Positions 30,173 through 37,602 of a DNA stretch of 64,000 nucleotides are shown in pieces (positions within the stretch are counted from its first letter, which is position 1; each line of letters opens with the position of its first letter). Source of the stretch: CAWEQO01 sp963811225. Lineage in GTDB: Bacteria; Chloroflexota; Anaerolineae; Anaerolineales; Anaerolineaceae. The stretch is from contig CAWEQO010000001.1 of assembly GCA_963811225.1 (NCBI GenBank), positions 1-64,000 on the forward strand, in the 5' to 3' direction. The translations under genes were made by a program, and so were the position numbers. Under the pieces are notes generated by a model, which saw only the letters and a program-made list of their open reading frames with translations, was not told where the DNA came from and did not search any database.

Positions 30173-30240
30173 TAGGGACATTCCTACCCGGCACAGTAGG
30201 AAGTCACCCCATTGTTCGGCCAGGTGCCGCATTCTAATAT
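30173..30240 (+). promoter_or_regulatory. TAGGGA-box promoter of the BON/SRPBCC gene
   Basis: TAGGGACATTCCTACC (30173-30188), second box AGGAAGTCACCCC (30198-30210), TTGTTC (30212-30217), 17-base spacer, TAATAT (30235-30240). The gene starts 175 bases further on. Confidence 0.65.
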
Positions 30241-30317
30241 TAACAATGAATAATGGTGTTGGCTGTTCTCACAAATGGTGAGACGACAGGCTTTGTCCTC
30301 TCATCGAGTAGGACAGA

Positions 30318-30367
30318 GTGGCCCATTGACTTTATGGTGTAGACCGGAAGAAAATGGGCCACATTTT
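30318..30367 (+). terminator. Attenuator-like hairpin in the leader of the BON/SRPBCC gene
   Basis: GTGGCCCATT (30318-30327) pairs with AATGGGCCAC (30353-30362), 10 bp, followed by ATTTTTAT. It lies between the promoter and the start codon, so it could hold back transcription until relieved. Confidence 0.45.
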
Positions 30368-30415
30368 TATCACATTGTCATCAATCACAGCTTCCCGCTG
30401 TAGAAGGAGGAAAAA

Positions 30416-31585
30416 ATGGGAAAAGTCTCAAATTGGTTGTGGGGGGCTAGCATAGGCGCCGCACTGATGTACTTATATGACCCCAATAACGGCCGTACGC
30501 GCCGTTCGTTGCTCAAGGATCAATTTATCGGTTTCCGCAACAATGCCGGTAAATCGCTGGATACGGCAGTGAACGATCTTCAGAACCGCATGCAAGGGTT
30601 CCAATCGGAAATGACCGGGATGATGAGCGGCAAAGCCGCATCCGATCGGGTCTTAGAAGAGAGGGTTCGCTCCAAGCTTGGCTACCTGACCCATCATGCC
30701 GGTTCCATTCGAGTGAGCGTCAGCAACGGTCACGCCACCCTCAACGGCGACGCGCTCGCCGGTGAGGAGGACAACATCGTTAGCGGCGTCTCGAAAGTGC
30801 GCGGCATCTACGGGGTCGATAATCAGTTGAAGGTGCACGAATCAGCCGACAATATCCCCGGCTTACAGGGCATCGATCAATCGAAGCAGGCCATGCAGGG
30901 CTCGGCCCAGAACTGGTCGCCCAGCACGCGCCTGATCGCCGGGACCGGCGGTGGTGCGATGGTGTTGACCGGCGGCTTGAGCAAGGGTCTGACAGGCCGG
31001 CTGATGTCGCTGGGCGGCTGGGCGCTGCTCCTGCGCTCGCTGACCAACCTGCCTTTCGGGCAAATGCTCGGGCTGTCACAGTCACGGCGCGTGATCAACA
31101 TTCAACGTGCGTTCAACATTCCCGCGCCGATCGATAAGGTTTATAACTTCTTTGCCAACTTCGAAAACTTCCCACGCTTCATGTCACATATCGAATCGGT
31201 CAAGAGGATGGGCGGCAATCGCTCGCATTGGGTTGCCAAAGGCCCGGCTGGAACATCCGTAGAGTGGGACGCCATCGAGACCCAGGCCAAAAAGAATCAG
31301 ATGATCGCCTGGCAGAGCACGCCGGACTCGGAGATCAAGACGACCGGAGCGGTTCGCTTCAAGAAGATGTCGGAGGACAGCACGCAGGTGAACATCCACC
31401 TGTACTACAACCCGCCGGCTGGAGCCCTCGGGCACGCCGTCGCGGCGTTCTTTGGCAAAGACCCAGAATCGGCCATGATCGATGACATGATCAAGGTCAA
31501 GTCGCTGCTGACGGAAGGCAAGACCACCGTGGAAGGCGAAGAGGTCACTTACAAACAGAAGAATCAACCCCAGCAGAACCGGTAA
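30416..31585 (+). CDS. BON domain and SRPBCC (polyketide cyclase-like) stress protein
   Basis: 389 residues. The first 70 resemble YtxH-type proteins (WLWGASIGAALMYLYDPNNG RTRR, then amphipathic helix). Residues about 78-142 are a BON domain (RVRSKLGYL, VSNGHATLNGD, VRGIYGVDNQLKVHE). A hydrophobic Gly-rich part (170-215) may enter the membrane. Residues about 230-370 are an SRPBCC domain (FNIPAPIDKVYNFFANFENFP, WDAIETQ). GAAGGAGG precedes the ATG. Such proteins are common in osmotic and envelope-stress loci; the next genes may be in the same transcript. Confidence 0.85.
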   Translation: MGKVSNWLWGASIGAALMYLYDPNNGRTRRSLLKDQFIGFRNNAGKSLDTAVNDLQNRMQGFQSEMTGMMSGKAASDRVLEERVRSKLGYLTHHAGSIRVSVSNGHATLNGDALAGEEDNIVSGVSKVRGIYGVDNQLKVHESADNIPGLQGIDQSKQAMQGSAQNWSPSTRLIAGTGGGAMVLTGGLSKGLTGRLMSLGGWALLLRSLTNLPFGQMLGLSQSRRVINIQRAFNIPAPIDKVYNFFANFENFPRFMSHIESVKRMGGNRSHWVAKGPAGTSVEWDAIETQAKKNQMIAWQSTPDSEIKTTGAVRFKKMSEDSTQVNIHLYYNPPAGALGHAVAAFFGKDPESAMIDDMIKVKSLLTEGKTTVEGEEVTYKQKNQPQQNR

Positions 31586-31659
31586 AGTCACCGGCTGGCT
31601 GGATGAGCGCCGGGGCGGGTCAGCGCCCGCCCCGGCGCAATGCATATTAGGGTGGAAAG

Positions 31660-32148
31660 ATGAGTTATACAGGCGCCGGGGCTGAGCCCGGACTATTGTC
31701 ACGCATGACGAATTCGGCGCTGGCAGGCTTGATCGCAACCATGCCCATGACCGCCGTCATGCTGTTAATGTATCGCTTCTTACCCAGATCAGAAAAATAC
31801 CCCCTGCCCCCCAGACAAATCACCATGAAGATGGCCCAAGAAATGGGCGCAAAAGATGAGCTCGATCGGCCGCAAGAGCGCACCGCTGCCACCCTGGTAG
31901 GGCATTTCTCCTATGGGGTTGGGGCGGGTGCAGTCTATCCGCTGGCGGCCGGCTGGCTGCCCCTGCCGGGCTGGCTGCGCGGCATCCTGTATGGCCTGGT
32001 GGTTTGGCTGGTCAGCTACATGGGCTGGGTCCCGGCTGCCAACCTGCTGCCCAAGCCTTCCGACACCCCCCAACGCCGGAACGCTTTGATGATCGCTGCC
32101 CATATGGTGTACGGAGCGACGCTTGGATGGGTGGCCAGGAACCTTTAG
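31660..32148 (+). CDS. Integral membrane protein, DUF1440/DUF6789-like
   Basis: 162 residues with about four hydrophobic segments: ALAGLIATMPMTAVMLLMY, VGAGAVYPLAAGWLPL, ILYGLVVWLVSYMGWVPA and MIAAHMVYGATLGWVA. The pattern (Met-rich first helix, conserved H-x-x-Y-G-x-x-x-G helix at the end) is that of small membrane proteins of unknown function. GTGGAAAG precedes the ATG. It follows the BON/SRPBCC gene by 74 bases and precedes the Rieske fusion by 64. Confidence 0.75.
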   Translation: MSYTGAGAEPGLLSRMTNSALAGLIATMPMTAVMLLMYRFLPRSEKYPLPPRQITMKMAQEMGAKDELDRPQERTAATLVGHFSYGVGAGAVYPLAAGWLPLPGWLRGILYGLVVWLVSYMGWVPAANLLPKPSDTPQRRNALMIAAHMVYGATLGWVARNL

Positions 32149-32212
32149 GGTCTTCGTCTTGGCGACGATCCCCATTCTGTTTTAGAACCAACGAGGAGAC
32201 AACTGAATACCT

Positions 32213-33100
32213 ATGGACGCGCAAACCCTCTTCCATCAAATGAAAAACATCCCCAACAAACTGCCCTGGCTGGATAACTTGGCCGACAAGCTGCAGCCGC
32301 TGATCCACCAGTTCTATCACGATCGCCGGGGATTCAAGCAGAAGTTGGAGAACTTTTTGAATGGCGTCTGGCTGGGGCACCCGCTCCACCCGGTCATCAC
32401 CGACATCCCCGTCGGCGCCTGGACCGCAGCGGTCACGCTGGATTCGCTCGAAGCGGTCACGGGCAACCGCAGGCTGGGGCAGGGCGCCGACATCGCCACG
32501 GCCCTGGGTGCGATCTCCGCCGTCGGGGCCGCCAGTGCCGGCCTGACCGACTGGCAGCACCTGCGCGGTGAGCCGCGCCGTGAAGGGATGCTCCACGCCC
32601 TGCTAAATACCACCGCCCTGGGCTTGTTTAGCGCTTCACTGGCCTCCCGGCTGGGCGGCAGCCGCAAAACGGGGCGCTCGCTGGCCCTGGCCGGCTATCT
32701 GGCGATGTTCTTCGGCGCCTTCTTCGGTGGGGACCTGGTCTACCGCCTGAAGATCGGCGTCAAGCATTCCACCAACAAAGAGCCCGACGGCTTCATTCAG
32801 GTCATGGACGCCAAAGATCTGCCGGAGGATCAGCTGACCAAAGTGGACGTGAATGGCGTGCCGGTGCTGCTGGTGCGGCGGGGCGACCGGGTGTTCGCCA
32901 TCGCCGAGCGCTGCGCCCATATGGGCGGACCGCTGTCGCAGGGTAAGCTGCTGGAAGATAACACAGTGGTATGCCCCTGGCACGGCTCGCGCTACGAGCT
33001 GTCCTCGGGCAAGGTGATCGGCGGCCCCTCTACGTACAATCAGGAGTGCTACCCGGCCCGCATCTACGATGGCCGTGTCGAGCTTCGCCAACCGCAGTAA
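32213..33100 (+). CDS. DUF2231 membrane domain fused to a Rieske [2Fe-2S] domain
   Basis: 295 residues. Residues about 45-185 are a DUF2231-type membrane domain (GHPLHPVITDIPVGAWTAAV, four helices; His residues could hold haem). Residues about 195-292 are a Rieske ferredoxin with both ligand pairs: CAHMGGPLSQ and CPWHGSRYEL. It would be a membrane electron carrier with the cluster in the cytoplasm or outside, orientation not clear. Weak ribosome site. Third gene of the stress group. Confidence 0.88.
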   Translation: MDAQTLFHQMKNIPNKLPWLDNLADKLQPLIHQFYHDRRGFKQKLENFLNGVWLGHPLHPVITDIPVGAWTAAVTLDSLEAVTGNRRLGQGADIATALGAISAVGAASAGLTDWQHLRGEPRREGMLHALLNTTALGLFSASLASRLGGSRKTGRSLALAGYLAMFFGAFFGGDLVYRLKIGVKHSTNKEPDGFIQVMDAKDLPEDQLTKVDVNGVPVLLVRRGDRVFAIAERCAHMGGPLSQGKLLEDNTVVCPWHGSRYELSSGKVIGGPSTYNQECYPARIYDGRVELRQPQ

Positions 33101-33111
33101 GCACACCGATA

Positions 33112-33177
33112 CAGGGAAATCCCTACTCTCTAAAAGGATAATTCCCCATTGTAAGCCGCTTCTCATCTTCGTATATT
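33112..33177 (+). promoter_or_regulatory. TAGGGA-box promoter of the response-regulator gene
   Basis: CAGGGAAATCCCTACT (33112-33127), GGATAATTCCCC (33136-33147), TTGTAA (33149-33154), 17-base spacer, TATATT (33172-33177). The leader to the ATG is about 180 bases and contains CACCAATTC and GGATTGGTG, which can pair. No other gene is seen in 33101-33362. Confidence 0.7.
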
Positions 33178-33362
33178 TATTGTAACCAGCGGGGATTCAT
33201 CCCCAACAAGATCGCACCAATTCTGTTTTGGTTTGGTAGTTCCCTTGAAGGAGAAGGGAAACGGAATGGATTGGTGTTCAGCTTTACCGACACCAGTTCA
33301 TTAACAATAGAGTGTTTATAGGTAAGAAATCCGGATAAGGATCCGGAGTGTGAGGGGAAACT

Positions 33363-33995
33363 ATGATGTCACGGATACGAGTCGTTTTGGCAGACGACCA
33401 CCCAGTAATAAGGGCTTGCATCCGTAGACTGCTGCATCAGGCTGGGGATATTGCTGTTGTCGGGGAGGCCAGCAACGGCCTGGATGCTTTAGAGTTGGTC
33501 TATGAGTTGAAGCCTGACGTCGTATTGCTGGACATGGAAATGCCGGAACGCAACGGTCTACAGGTTACACAGGAGATGATGGAAAAACACCTCCCCACGC
33601 GAGTTCTGGTAGTCAGCTCGCACAACGACCGGCAGTATATCCTCGAAATGTTTCGATTGGGAATTGCCGGATACCTGATAAAGGAAGAAGTGCCCGCTTC
33701 TGTCGTACAAGCAGTTCGTGCAATTGCGAGCGGACAATCCGGTTGGGTAAGCTCAGATTTAGCCGCTTCAGTCACGACGACAGTCGAACTGGATCAAGAA
33801 ATGGTATTTGATGACACGCTGTCGAGCGTGGACAAGGAAATTCTAAAGCTAATCTCAACGGGTAAATCGAACGAAGAAATTAGCATGAAGCTCGGAATCA
33901 AACAGAATGTGATTCGTGAACACCTCCAGTCCGCAGTGACGTGTGTGCGCAATAACTTGGGCCACATGGAAACGCTGGGCGAACGCGTTCTATGA
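33363..33995 (+). CDS. NarL/FixJ-type response regulator
   Basis: 210 residues. Receiver domain 1-125: acidic pair D11-D12, phospho-acceptor D57 in VVLLDMEMP, switch S85/S86 and K107. LuxR-type helix-turn-helix 153-210 (LSSVDKEILKLISTGKSNEE). The turn is atypical, with IKQNVIREHLQ where most have VKTHVSNI. No histidine kinase gene is in the window. Its own promoter carries the TAGGGA boxes, so it may regulate itself and the other genes with these boxes. ATG at 33363 or 33366. Confidence 0.92.
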   Translation: MMSRIRVVLADDHPVIRACIRRLLHQAGDIAVVGEASNGLDALELVYELKPDVVLLDMEMPERNGLQVTQEMMEKHLPTRVLVVSSHNDRQYILEMFRLGIAGYLIKEEVPASVVQAVRAIASGQSGWVSSDLAASVTTTVELDQEMVFDDTLSSVDKEILKLISTGKSNEEISMKLGIKQNVIREHLQSAVTCVRNNLGHMETLGERVL

Positions 33996-34036
33996 GATAG
34001 AAAGCAAGGCAAGTCACCATCAGGTCTTATTCTTAC

Positions 34037-34086
34037 AAATGACGGCAAGGGCAGTAGCAGAAATGCTACTGCCCTTGCCGTCATTT
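34037..34086 (+). terminator. Terminator hairpin after the response regulator
   Basis: A perfect 23-bp stem (34037-34059 with 34064-34086) closed by a GAAA tetraloop. Arm words are GACGGCAAGGGCAGTAGCA. Confidence 0.8.
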
Positions 34087-34181
34087 AAAAAAAGGGACAC
34101 CGATTTTGGTTAAGGGCGCATCTGGAGACCCGCGTGCAGGCCCTCGCCAGCGCTCAACTGCCTCCTCTCCTCGAAAAGAAA

Positions 34182-34247
34182 TAGGGAAATCCCTACCCGA
34201 TATGCGGACAATTCCCCGTTTACTCGCTTCTCGAGAAATTGTATAGT
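34182..34247 (+). promoter_or_regulatory. TAGGGA-box promoter of candidate ncRNA 1
   Basis: TAGGGAAATCCCTACC (34182-34197), GGACAATTCCCC (34206-34217), TTTACT (34219-34224), 17-base spacer, TATAGT (34242-34247). Box 1 is a perfect copy of the consensus. Confidence 0.7.
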
Positions 34248-34253
34248 ACTTAT

Positions 34254-34613
34254 AGCGAATAGCGGTAAGGTCTCTTGCTGAAGAGAAGGCCAAAGGCGTC
34301 AGGATCAGCATTGCCGGGGAGTTAGGAACGACACAAGTATAGAACGACCCGTTGCCCAAGTTGGTCGCAGCGCCTAGAGGGGAAGCAAAGGTTAGTATCG
34401 GAAGCGAGAATTTTCAAGGTAGCTCTTTCGCCAGGTGATTGGAAGCCGGGGAAGGCTGGCGAAGTAAGTGGGGACGGATCGCGAGCGACTGTAGAAAATG
34501 ATCTTACGACTGGACCTGCGGGTTGAGGACAAACAGTTTGGTTACCCGGCTGCCCTTGGCCAAGGCTCGCAACCAATAATCCAGAGAGGGGCGCTTCCCC
34601 CCTCTCTGGTTTT
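34254..34613 (+). ncRNA. Candidate structured noncoding RNA 1 (about 360 nt)
   Basis: From the predicted start near 34254 to a strong terminator (CCAGAGAGGGG 34581-34591 with 34599-34609, then TTTT) there is no usable reading frame. Many local helices are visible: TCTCTT/AAGAGA near 34273, CGACC/GGTCG near 34345-34367, CTTTCGCCAG with CTGGCGAAG near 34425-34462 and GGTTG/CAACC enclosing 34520-34575. It lacks the tRNA-like ends of tmRNA and the GAGGAAAGTCC motif of RNase P RNA. Alternatively it is only a long leader of the gene at 34737 with an attenuator. Confidence 0.5.
34581..34613 (+). terminator. Intrinsic terminator of candidate ncRNA 1
   Basis: 11-bp stem CCAGAGAGGGG/CCCCTCTCTGG with a 7-base loop and TTTT. 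It separates the upstream promoter from the gene at 34737. Confidence 0.75.
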
Positions 34614-34736
34614 GATAAATCAACAGTAACTGGGCAGGCAGTGGAGTTTTGATCGGAAGAACGCAGCTGCGACAGCCCTCTCCCTGACAAAGCTCCTCTG
34701 CCCGCCGGTTACACAATTTATAAAGGAGGATTTTAT

Positions 34737-35000
34737 ATGGGTATTCTTATTTGGATCATTGTTGGTATCGTTGCTGGCTGGTTAGCGGGACTCGTGATGC
34801 GCGGCGGCGGTTATGGCATTATTGGCGACATGGTGCTTGGTATCATCGGCGCGCTGGTCGGAGGCTTCCTGGCAGGGGCGCTCTTCAACATCCCCAACCC
34901 CATCTCTGGGTTCAATCTCCCGACCCTGATCATCGCCTTCCTGGGAGCCGTGGTCGTCGTGGCGCTCGTTCGCCTGATTTCCGGCCGCTCAACAGCATAA
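34737..35000 (+). CDS. GlsB/YeaQ/YmgE-family stress membrane protein
   Basis: 87 residues with three hydrophobic helices. The start MGILIWIIVGIVAGWLAGLV is the family hallmark, followed by GIIGDMVLGIIGALVGGFLAG. AAAGGAGG precedes the ATG. Transglycosylase-associated/GlsB proteins are induced in general stress. Promoter not certain: either readthrough of the ncRNA terminator or a site in 34614-34725. Confidence 0.9.
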   Translation: MGILIWIIVGIVAGWLAGLVMRGGGYGIIGDMVLGIIGALVGGFLAGALFNIPNPISGFNLPTLIIAFLGAVVVVALVRLISGRSTA

Positions 35001-35029
35001 AAAGTTTTATCCTACACCGGACGATGAAT

Positions 35030-35063
35030 GCGCCTCATGCCTCAGGGTGTGAGGCGCTTTTTT
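35030..35063 (+). terminator. Intrinsic terminator
   Basis: GCGCCTCA (35030-35037) with TGAGGCGC (35050-35057), then TTTTTT. It ends the GlsB-like gene. Confidence 0.85.
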
Positions 35064-35077
35064 GAAAGGAGCAATCA

Positions 35078-35283
35078 ATGCCTTACACAAACGTTAACGA
35101 GCTGCCCAGTTCTGTGCGCGACAACCTGCCAGATCACGCCCAGGAAATCTTCAAGGAAGCTTTAACAGCGCCTGGGAAGAATATGGCCACGACGAGCCGC
35201 GCGCCTTTGCAGTCGCCTGGTCGGCTGTCAAGCAAGAATACGAGAAGAATGACAGCACTGGCGAATGGGAGAAGAAAGAGTAG
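35078..35283 (+). CDS. ChaB family protein (frameshifted)
   Basis: The first 28 residues (MPYTNVNELPSSVRDNLPDH, AQEIFKEA) are the standard ChaB start. The frame then breaks at GCTTTAAC near 35161. Restoring one T gives EAFNSAWEEYGHDEPRAFAV and AWSAVKQEYEKNDSTGEWEK, ending at the TAG at 35281-35283: a normal ChaB of about 69 residues. The longer reading frame that continues to 35401 is out of frame. AAAGGAGC lies upstream. ChaB-like proteins are frequent in stress clusters; function is unclear. Confidence 0.8.
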
Positions 35284-35331
35284 CCCAGCCACGCCCGGCA
35301 GGATACTCCATTGTACAAAGCCTACGAATGG

Positions 35332-35398
35332 TAGGGTTTTCCCTACCCCAATCGGGGGAGCATCCCCCATTGTGCAACCCTCTGCGCTTGGGTACTAT
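35332..35398 (+). promoter_or_regulatory. TAGGGA-box promoter of candidate ncRNA 2
   Basis: TAGGGTTTTCCCTACC (35332-35347), GGGGGAGCATCCCCC (35354-35368), TTGTGC (35370-35375), 17-base spacer, TACTAT (35393-35398). Confidence 0.65.
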
Positions 35399-35404
35399 TA
35401 ATGA

Positions 35405-35718
35405 GCTTCGTGGAAGTTGACAGGATTCAGATTACGGCTCAGTTCGATGTTTTTCATCCGTTAGCCATTAGCGGATTGACGGGATCAGTGCCCTTTTCTG
35501 GCTTGAAGTGGACGGGAACACGATATTTTCACGAAGCTAGTTACCAGACGTGCGGCAGCCGGCAAGGAAAGAACAACTGCCTCAGGGGGATACAATTTCC
35601 TAAGCCAACTGTGTTCGTGGTGATCGGGTTTGAACGATAACTACGGACAAGGGGGAGAGAAAAAAGTCCTCAAGTCTGGTACAAAGATACTAAAAAGAGA
35701 GGCTCACGCCTCTCTTTT
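35405..35718 (+). ncRNA. Candidate noncoding RNA 2 (about 310 nt)
   Basis: The promoter predicts a start near 35405 and a terminator ends at 35718. The only long reading frame begins with the ATG at 35401, before the predicted start, without ribosome site and with no recognisable product. AGCTTCGTG (about 35403-35411) can pair with CACGAAGCT (about 35531-35539), and CCGTTAGCC/GGATTGACGG-type helices lie inside. A short untranslated stress RNA fits best, but a small unannotated protein cannot be excluded. Confidence 0.4.
35693..35718 (+). terminator. Intrinsic terminator of candidate ncRNA 2
   Basis: AAAAGAGAGGC (35693-35703) with GCCTCTCTTTT (35708-35718) around TCAC, an 11-bp stem whose 3' arm ends in T4. 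It can also act on the opposite strand for the gene at 35774. Confidence 0.8.
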
Positions 35719-35773
35719 AGTTTAAAACAACAGGTTGCGTTTGCCCCGCAAACGCCCTGCCGATGCGATCTGG

Positions 35774-35956
35774 TTAAGCCGTCTCCCGCAAGCTGGCGAG
35801 TTCAGCCTCCACCGATGCAATTTCCTCTTTCAGTCGCTGCATGTACTTCTCGAGTTCGGCAATATACTCTTCACGGGTCAGATAGACCTCTTGTGCGGAC
35901 TCTCCGCAGCCACAGTTTCCACCGCAGCTGCAAGTGTGCTCTTCGTGTGCTGGCAT
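35774..35956 (-). CDS. Small Cys-rich protein with coiled coil
   Basis: 60 residues. The start MPAHEEHTCSCGGNCGCGES has four Cys in CxCxxxCxC spacing plus His, a likely metal site. The rest (YLTREEYIAELEKYMQRLKE) is a two-stranded coiled coil, resembling DUF5320-type proteins. ATG at 35956 has AGGAGGCATAACC upstream. A promoter with TTGCAT and TATAAT lies at 36006-36033. No TAGGGA box. Confidence 0.65.
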   Translation of the reverse strand: MPAHEEHTCSCGGNCGCGESAQEVYLTREEYIAELEKYMQRLKEEIASVEAELASLRETA

Positions 35957-36005
35957 GGTTATGCCTCCTTGTCTGTTTGGACGGTTCTCACCGATATTTG
36001 TACCT

Positions 36006-36033
36006 ATTATATCCAAATTGGGGCAGAATGCAA
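36006..36033 (-). promoter_or_regulatory. Promoter of the small Cys-rich protein
   Basis: On the minus strand TTGCAT (36028-36033), 16-base spacer, TATAAT (36006-36011), 50 bases before the start codon. Confidence 0.6.
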
Positions 36034-36091
36034 TAGTTTTCATCACAAAGCTTGATAAATCACCACACAGTGCAGCGCAGATGCGAAATAA

Positions 36092-36131
36092 AACAAGGAG
36101 AGGGAAGGCCATCGCCCTCCCTCTCCTTGTT
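36092..36131 (-). terminator. Hairpin terminator of the GSP17M-like gene
   Basis: AACAAGGAGAGGGAAGG (36092-36108) pairs with 36115-36131 with one mismatch. It lies just past the stop of the minus-strand gene. Confidence 0.7.
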
Positions 36132-36144
36132 CAAATAAAACAGC

Positions 36145-37380
36145 TTAACTCACAGCCTGCTTCGTCTCTTGCCAGGCATGCTGTACCGCGTCCTTGACCT
36201 GGTTCCAGGTGCCTTCATGACCTTGAGTCTCCCAGTCGCGCTGCGCCTGCGGCTCGATGTCGCCCCAACTGCGGCCGCGATAGCGTAAATCGTGCGCCAG
36301 GTCGTATCCGTAGTGGTACGCCGGCTGGTAATCGGTGTAGCTGTAGTTGCGAGCATACGGGCTGGCGGCAAAGTGCTGCTGGAAGTTGCTGTCATAGTGC
36401 ATATAATCCGTGTCGCCGGTGTCCATCGTGTCGTCAACCCTAAAGGTCTCAACATTTCTGGCGCCAGTGCCGGTATCCGTTGCCTGATAATCCTGGGTGT
36501 GCGTATGTCCCTGGCCGGTGACGTCGTTCCATGCGTACTTGATCTCATCCTTGAACTGGTCCCAGGCGCCCTCATGATCGGACTCCCAGTTGCGGCGGGC
36601 CTCGGGCTCCAGATCGTTCCAGGTTCGGCCCTGGTAGCGTGGATTGCGGGCCAACTCGTAGCCATAGCGGTAAGCGGGCTGGTAATCTTTATAGGTAGAG
36701 CTGCCGCTGTACGGTGTGGTGTTGAAGCGGTTGCGGAAGTTGGTGTCGTAGCGATCGTAGTCCTGCGCCCAGGCCGGAAGCATATCCTCGCCGGTTGCTG
36801 CCGTCGGTTCCCCCTCCTGGTAGCCGGCCCAGCCGCTCTGTCGCCAGGTGCTGACCCGCTCGTTCAGGTCGACCGGATTGTGGCGGTTGAGGATGTCGAC
36901 CGCTTTGTCGGTCATGTAATCCTCCACCTGCACGGTCACCAGTGTGCCGCCGCGGCGCACGCCCTCTGCATAGTATCCTGCCGTCTCCTCCGGGATGCCC
37001 ATATCCACCAGCGCGCCGATCACGCCGCCGGCCACGGCACCCGCCCCCGCTCCGGCCAGTCCTGCCAGCACAGTCGCCAGCGGTCCAGCCGCCAGCACCG
37101 GTCCAACGCCCGGGATCGCCAGCGCGCCCAGGCCAATCAGCACGCCCGCCAGCCCACCAATCGCCGCGCCAATCCCTGCGCCAACTCCGGCGCCGGTGTT
37201 GGTCTCTTCGGCCTGGAAGGTTTGGACGTTCGTGTCGCCAAGCGCCTGGCTGTACTCGCCGCGCTGGTCGTTCGCCATGAAGCTGATATCCTCTCGCCGG
37301 AATCCCCGGTCCACCAGCTCGCGAACGGCATTGTTCGCGTCTTGGAAATTATCGAATAGTGCTACTACAGTTCGTGCCAT
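36145..37380 (-). CDS. General stress protein 17M-like protein with duplicated C-terminal repeat
   Basis: 411 residues. Residues 1-60 match the GSP17M/YflT domain (VVALFDNFQDANNAVRELVD). Residues about 63-125 are a Gly/Ala-rich hydrophobic hairpin (glycine-zipper-like), followed by GIPEETAGYYAEGVRRGGTLV. The C-terminal part holds two repeats, about 208-289 and 326-407, each with DYQPAY, YGY, RYxGR, W-x-D-(L/I)-EP and a final H-E-G-x-W helix. It carries the TAGGGA promoter upstream. Stress role is inferred from family and context. Confidence 0.85.
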   Translation of the reverse strand: MARTVVALFDNFQDANNAVRELVDRGFRREDISFMANDQRGEYSQALGDTNVQTFQAEETNTGAGVGAGIGAAIGGLAGVLIGLGALAIPGVGPVLAAGPLATVLAGLAGAGAGAVAGGVIGALVDMGIPEETAGYYAEGVRRGGTLVTVQVEDYMTDKAVDILNRHNPVDLNERVSTWRQSGWAGYQEGEPTAATGEDMLPAWAQDYDRYDTNFRNRFNTTPYSGSSTYKDYQPAYRYGYELARNPRYQGRTWNDLEPEARRNWESDHEGAWDQFKDEIKYAWNDVTGQGHTHTQDYQATDTGTGARNVETFRVDDTMDTGDTDYMHYDSNFQQHFAASPYARNYSYTDYQPAYHYGYDLAHDLRYRGRSWGDIEPQAQRDWETQGHEGTWNQVKDAVQHAWQETKQAVS

Positions 37381-37453
37381 ATCAGTCTCCTTTCTGGAAA
37401 CATGTGATGGATGAAATTTGTAACTACTTGGTCAAACAACAAGACCTTACTTC

Positions 37454-37521
37454 ATATTAATTTGAATGACGGTCTAAAACAATCGGGGAATTCCCTGAGA
37501 ACTGGTAGGGATTCCCCTCTT
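37454..37521 (-). promoter_or_regulatory. TAGGGA-box promoter of the GSP17M-like gene
   Basis: On the minus strand GGGGAATCCCTACC (37504-37517), GGGAATTCCCC (37485-37495), TTGTTT (37477-37482), 17-base spacer, TAATAT (37454-37459). The ATG is 74 bases downstream. Confidence 0.7.
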
Positions 37522-37530
37522 AATTTAAAT

Positions 37531-37590
37531 GAGCGGAGAGAGGAAAACAGCCGCCTCCTTGACGGGGCGGCTGTTTTCCTCTCTCTGCTC
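37531..37590. terminator. Hairpin downstream of the molybdenum hydroxylase operon
   Basis: Arms 37531-37555 and 37566-37590, 25 bp with one G-U, loop of 10. Arm GAGCGGAGAGAGGAAAACAG. It is 12 bases past the stop of the minus-strand operon. Confidence 0.8.
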
Positions 37591-37602
37591 ATGCTCTTGT
37601 TT

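Noticed and set aside
34254..34613. Identity as tmRNA or RNase P RNA
   Set aside because: There is no tRNA-like TTCGA arm with paired acceptor ends, no tag frame and no GAGGAAAGTCC/ACAGAA-type conserved segments.
35401..35640. 79-residue reading frame after a regulon promoter
   Set aside because: The ATG precedes the predicted transcription start, has no ribosome site and the product resembles nothing known.
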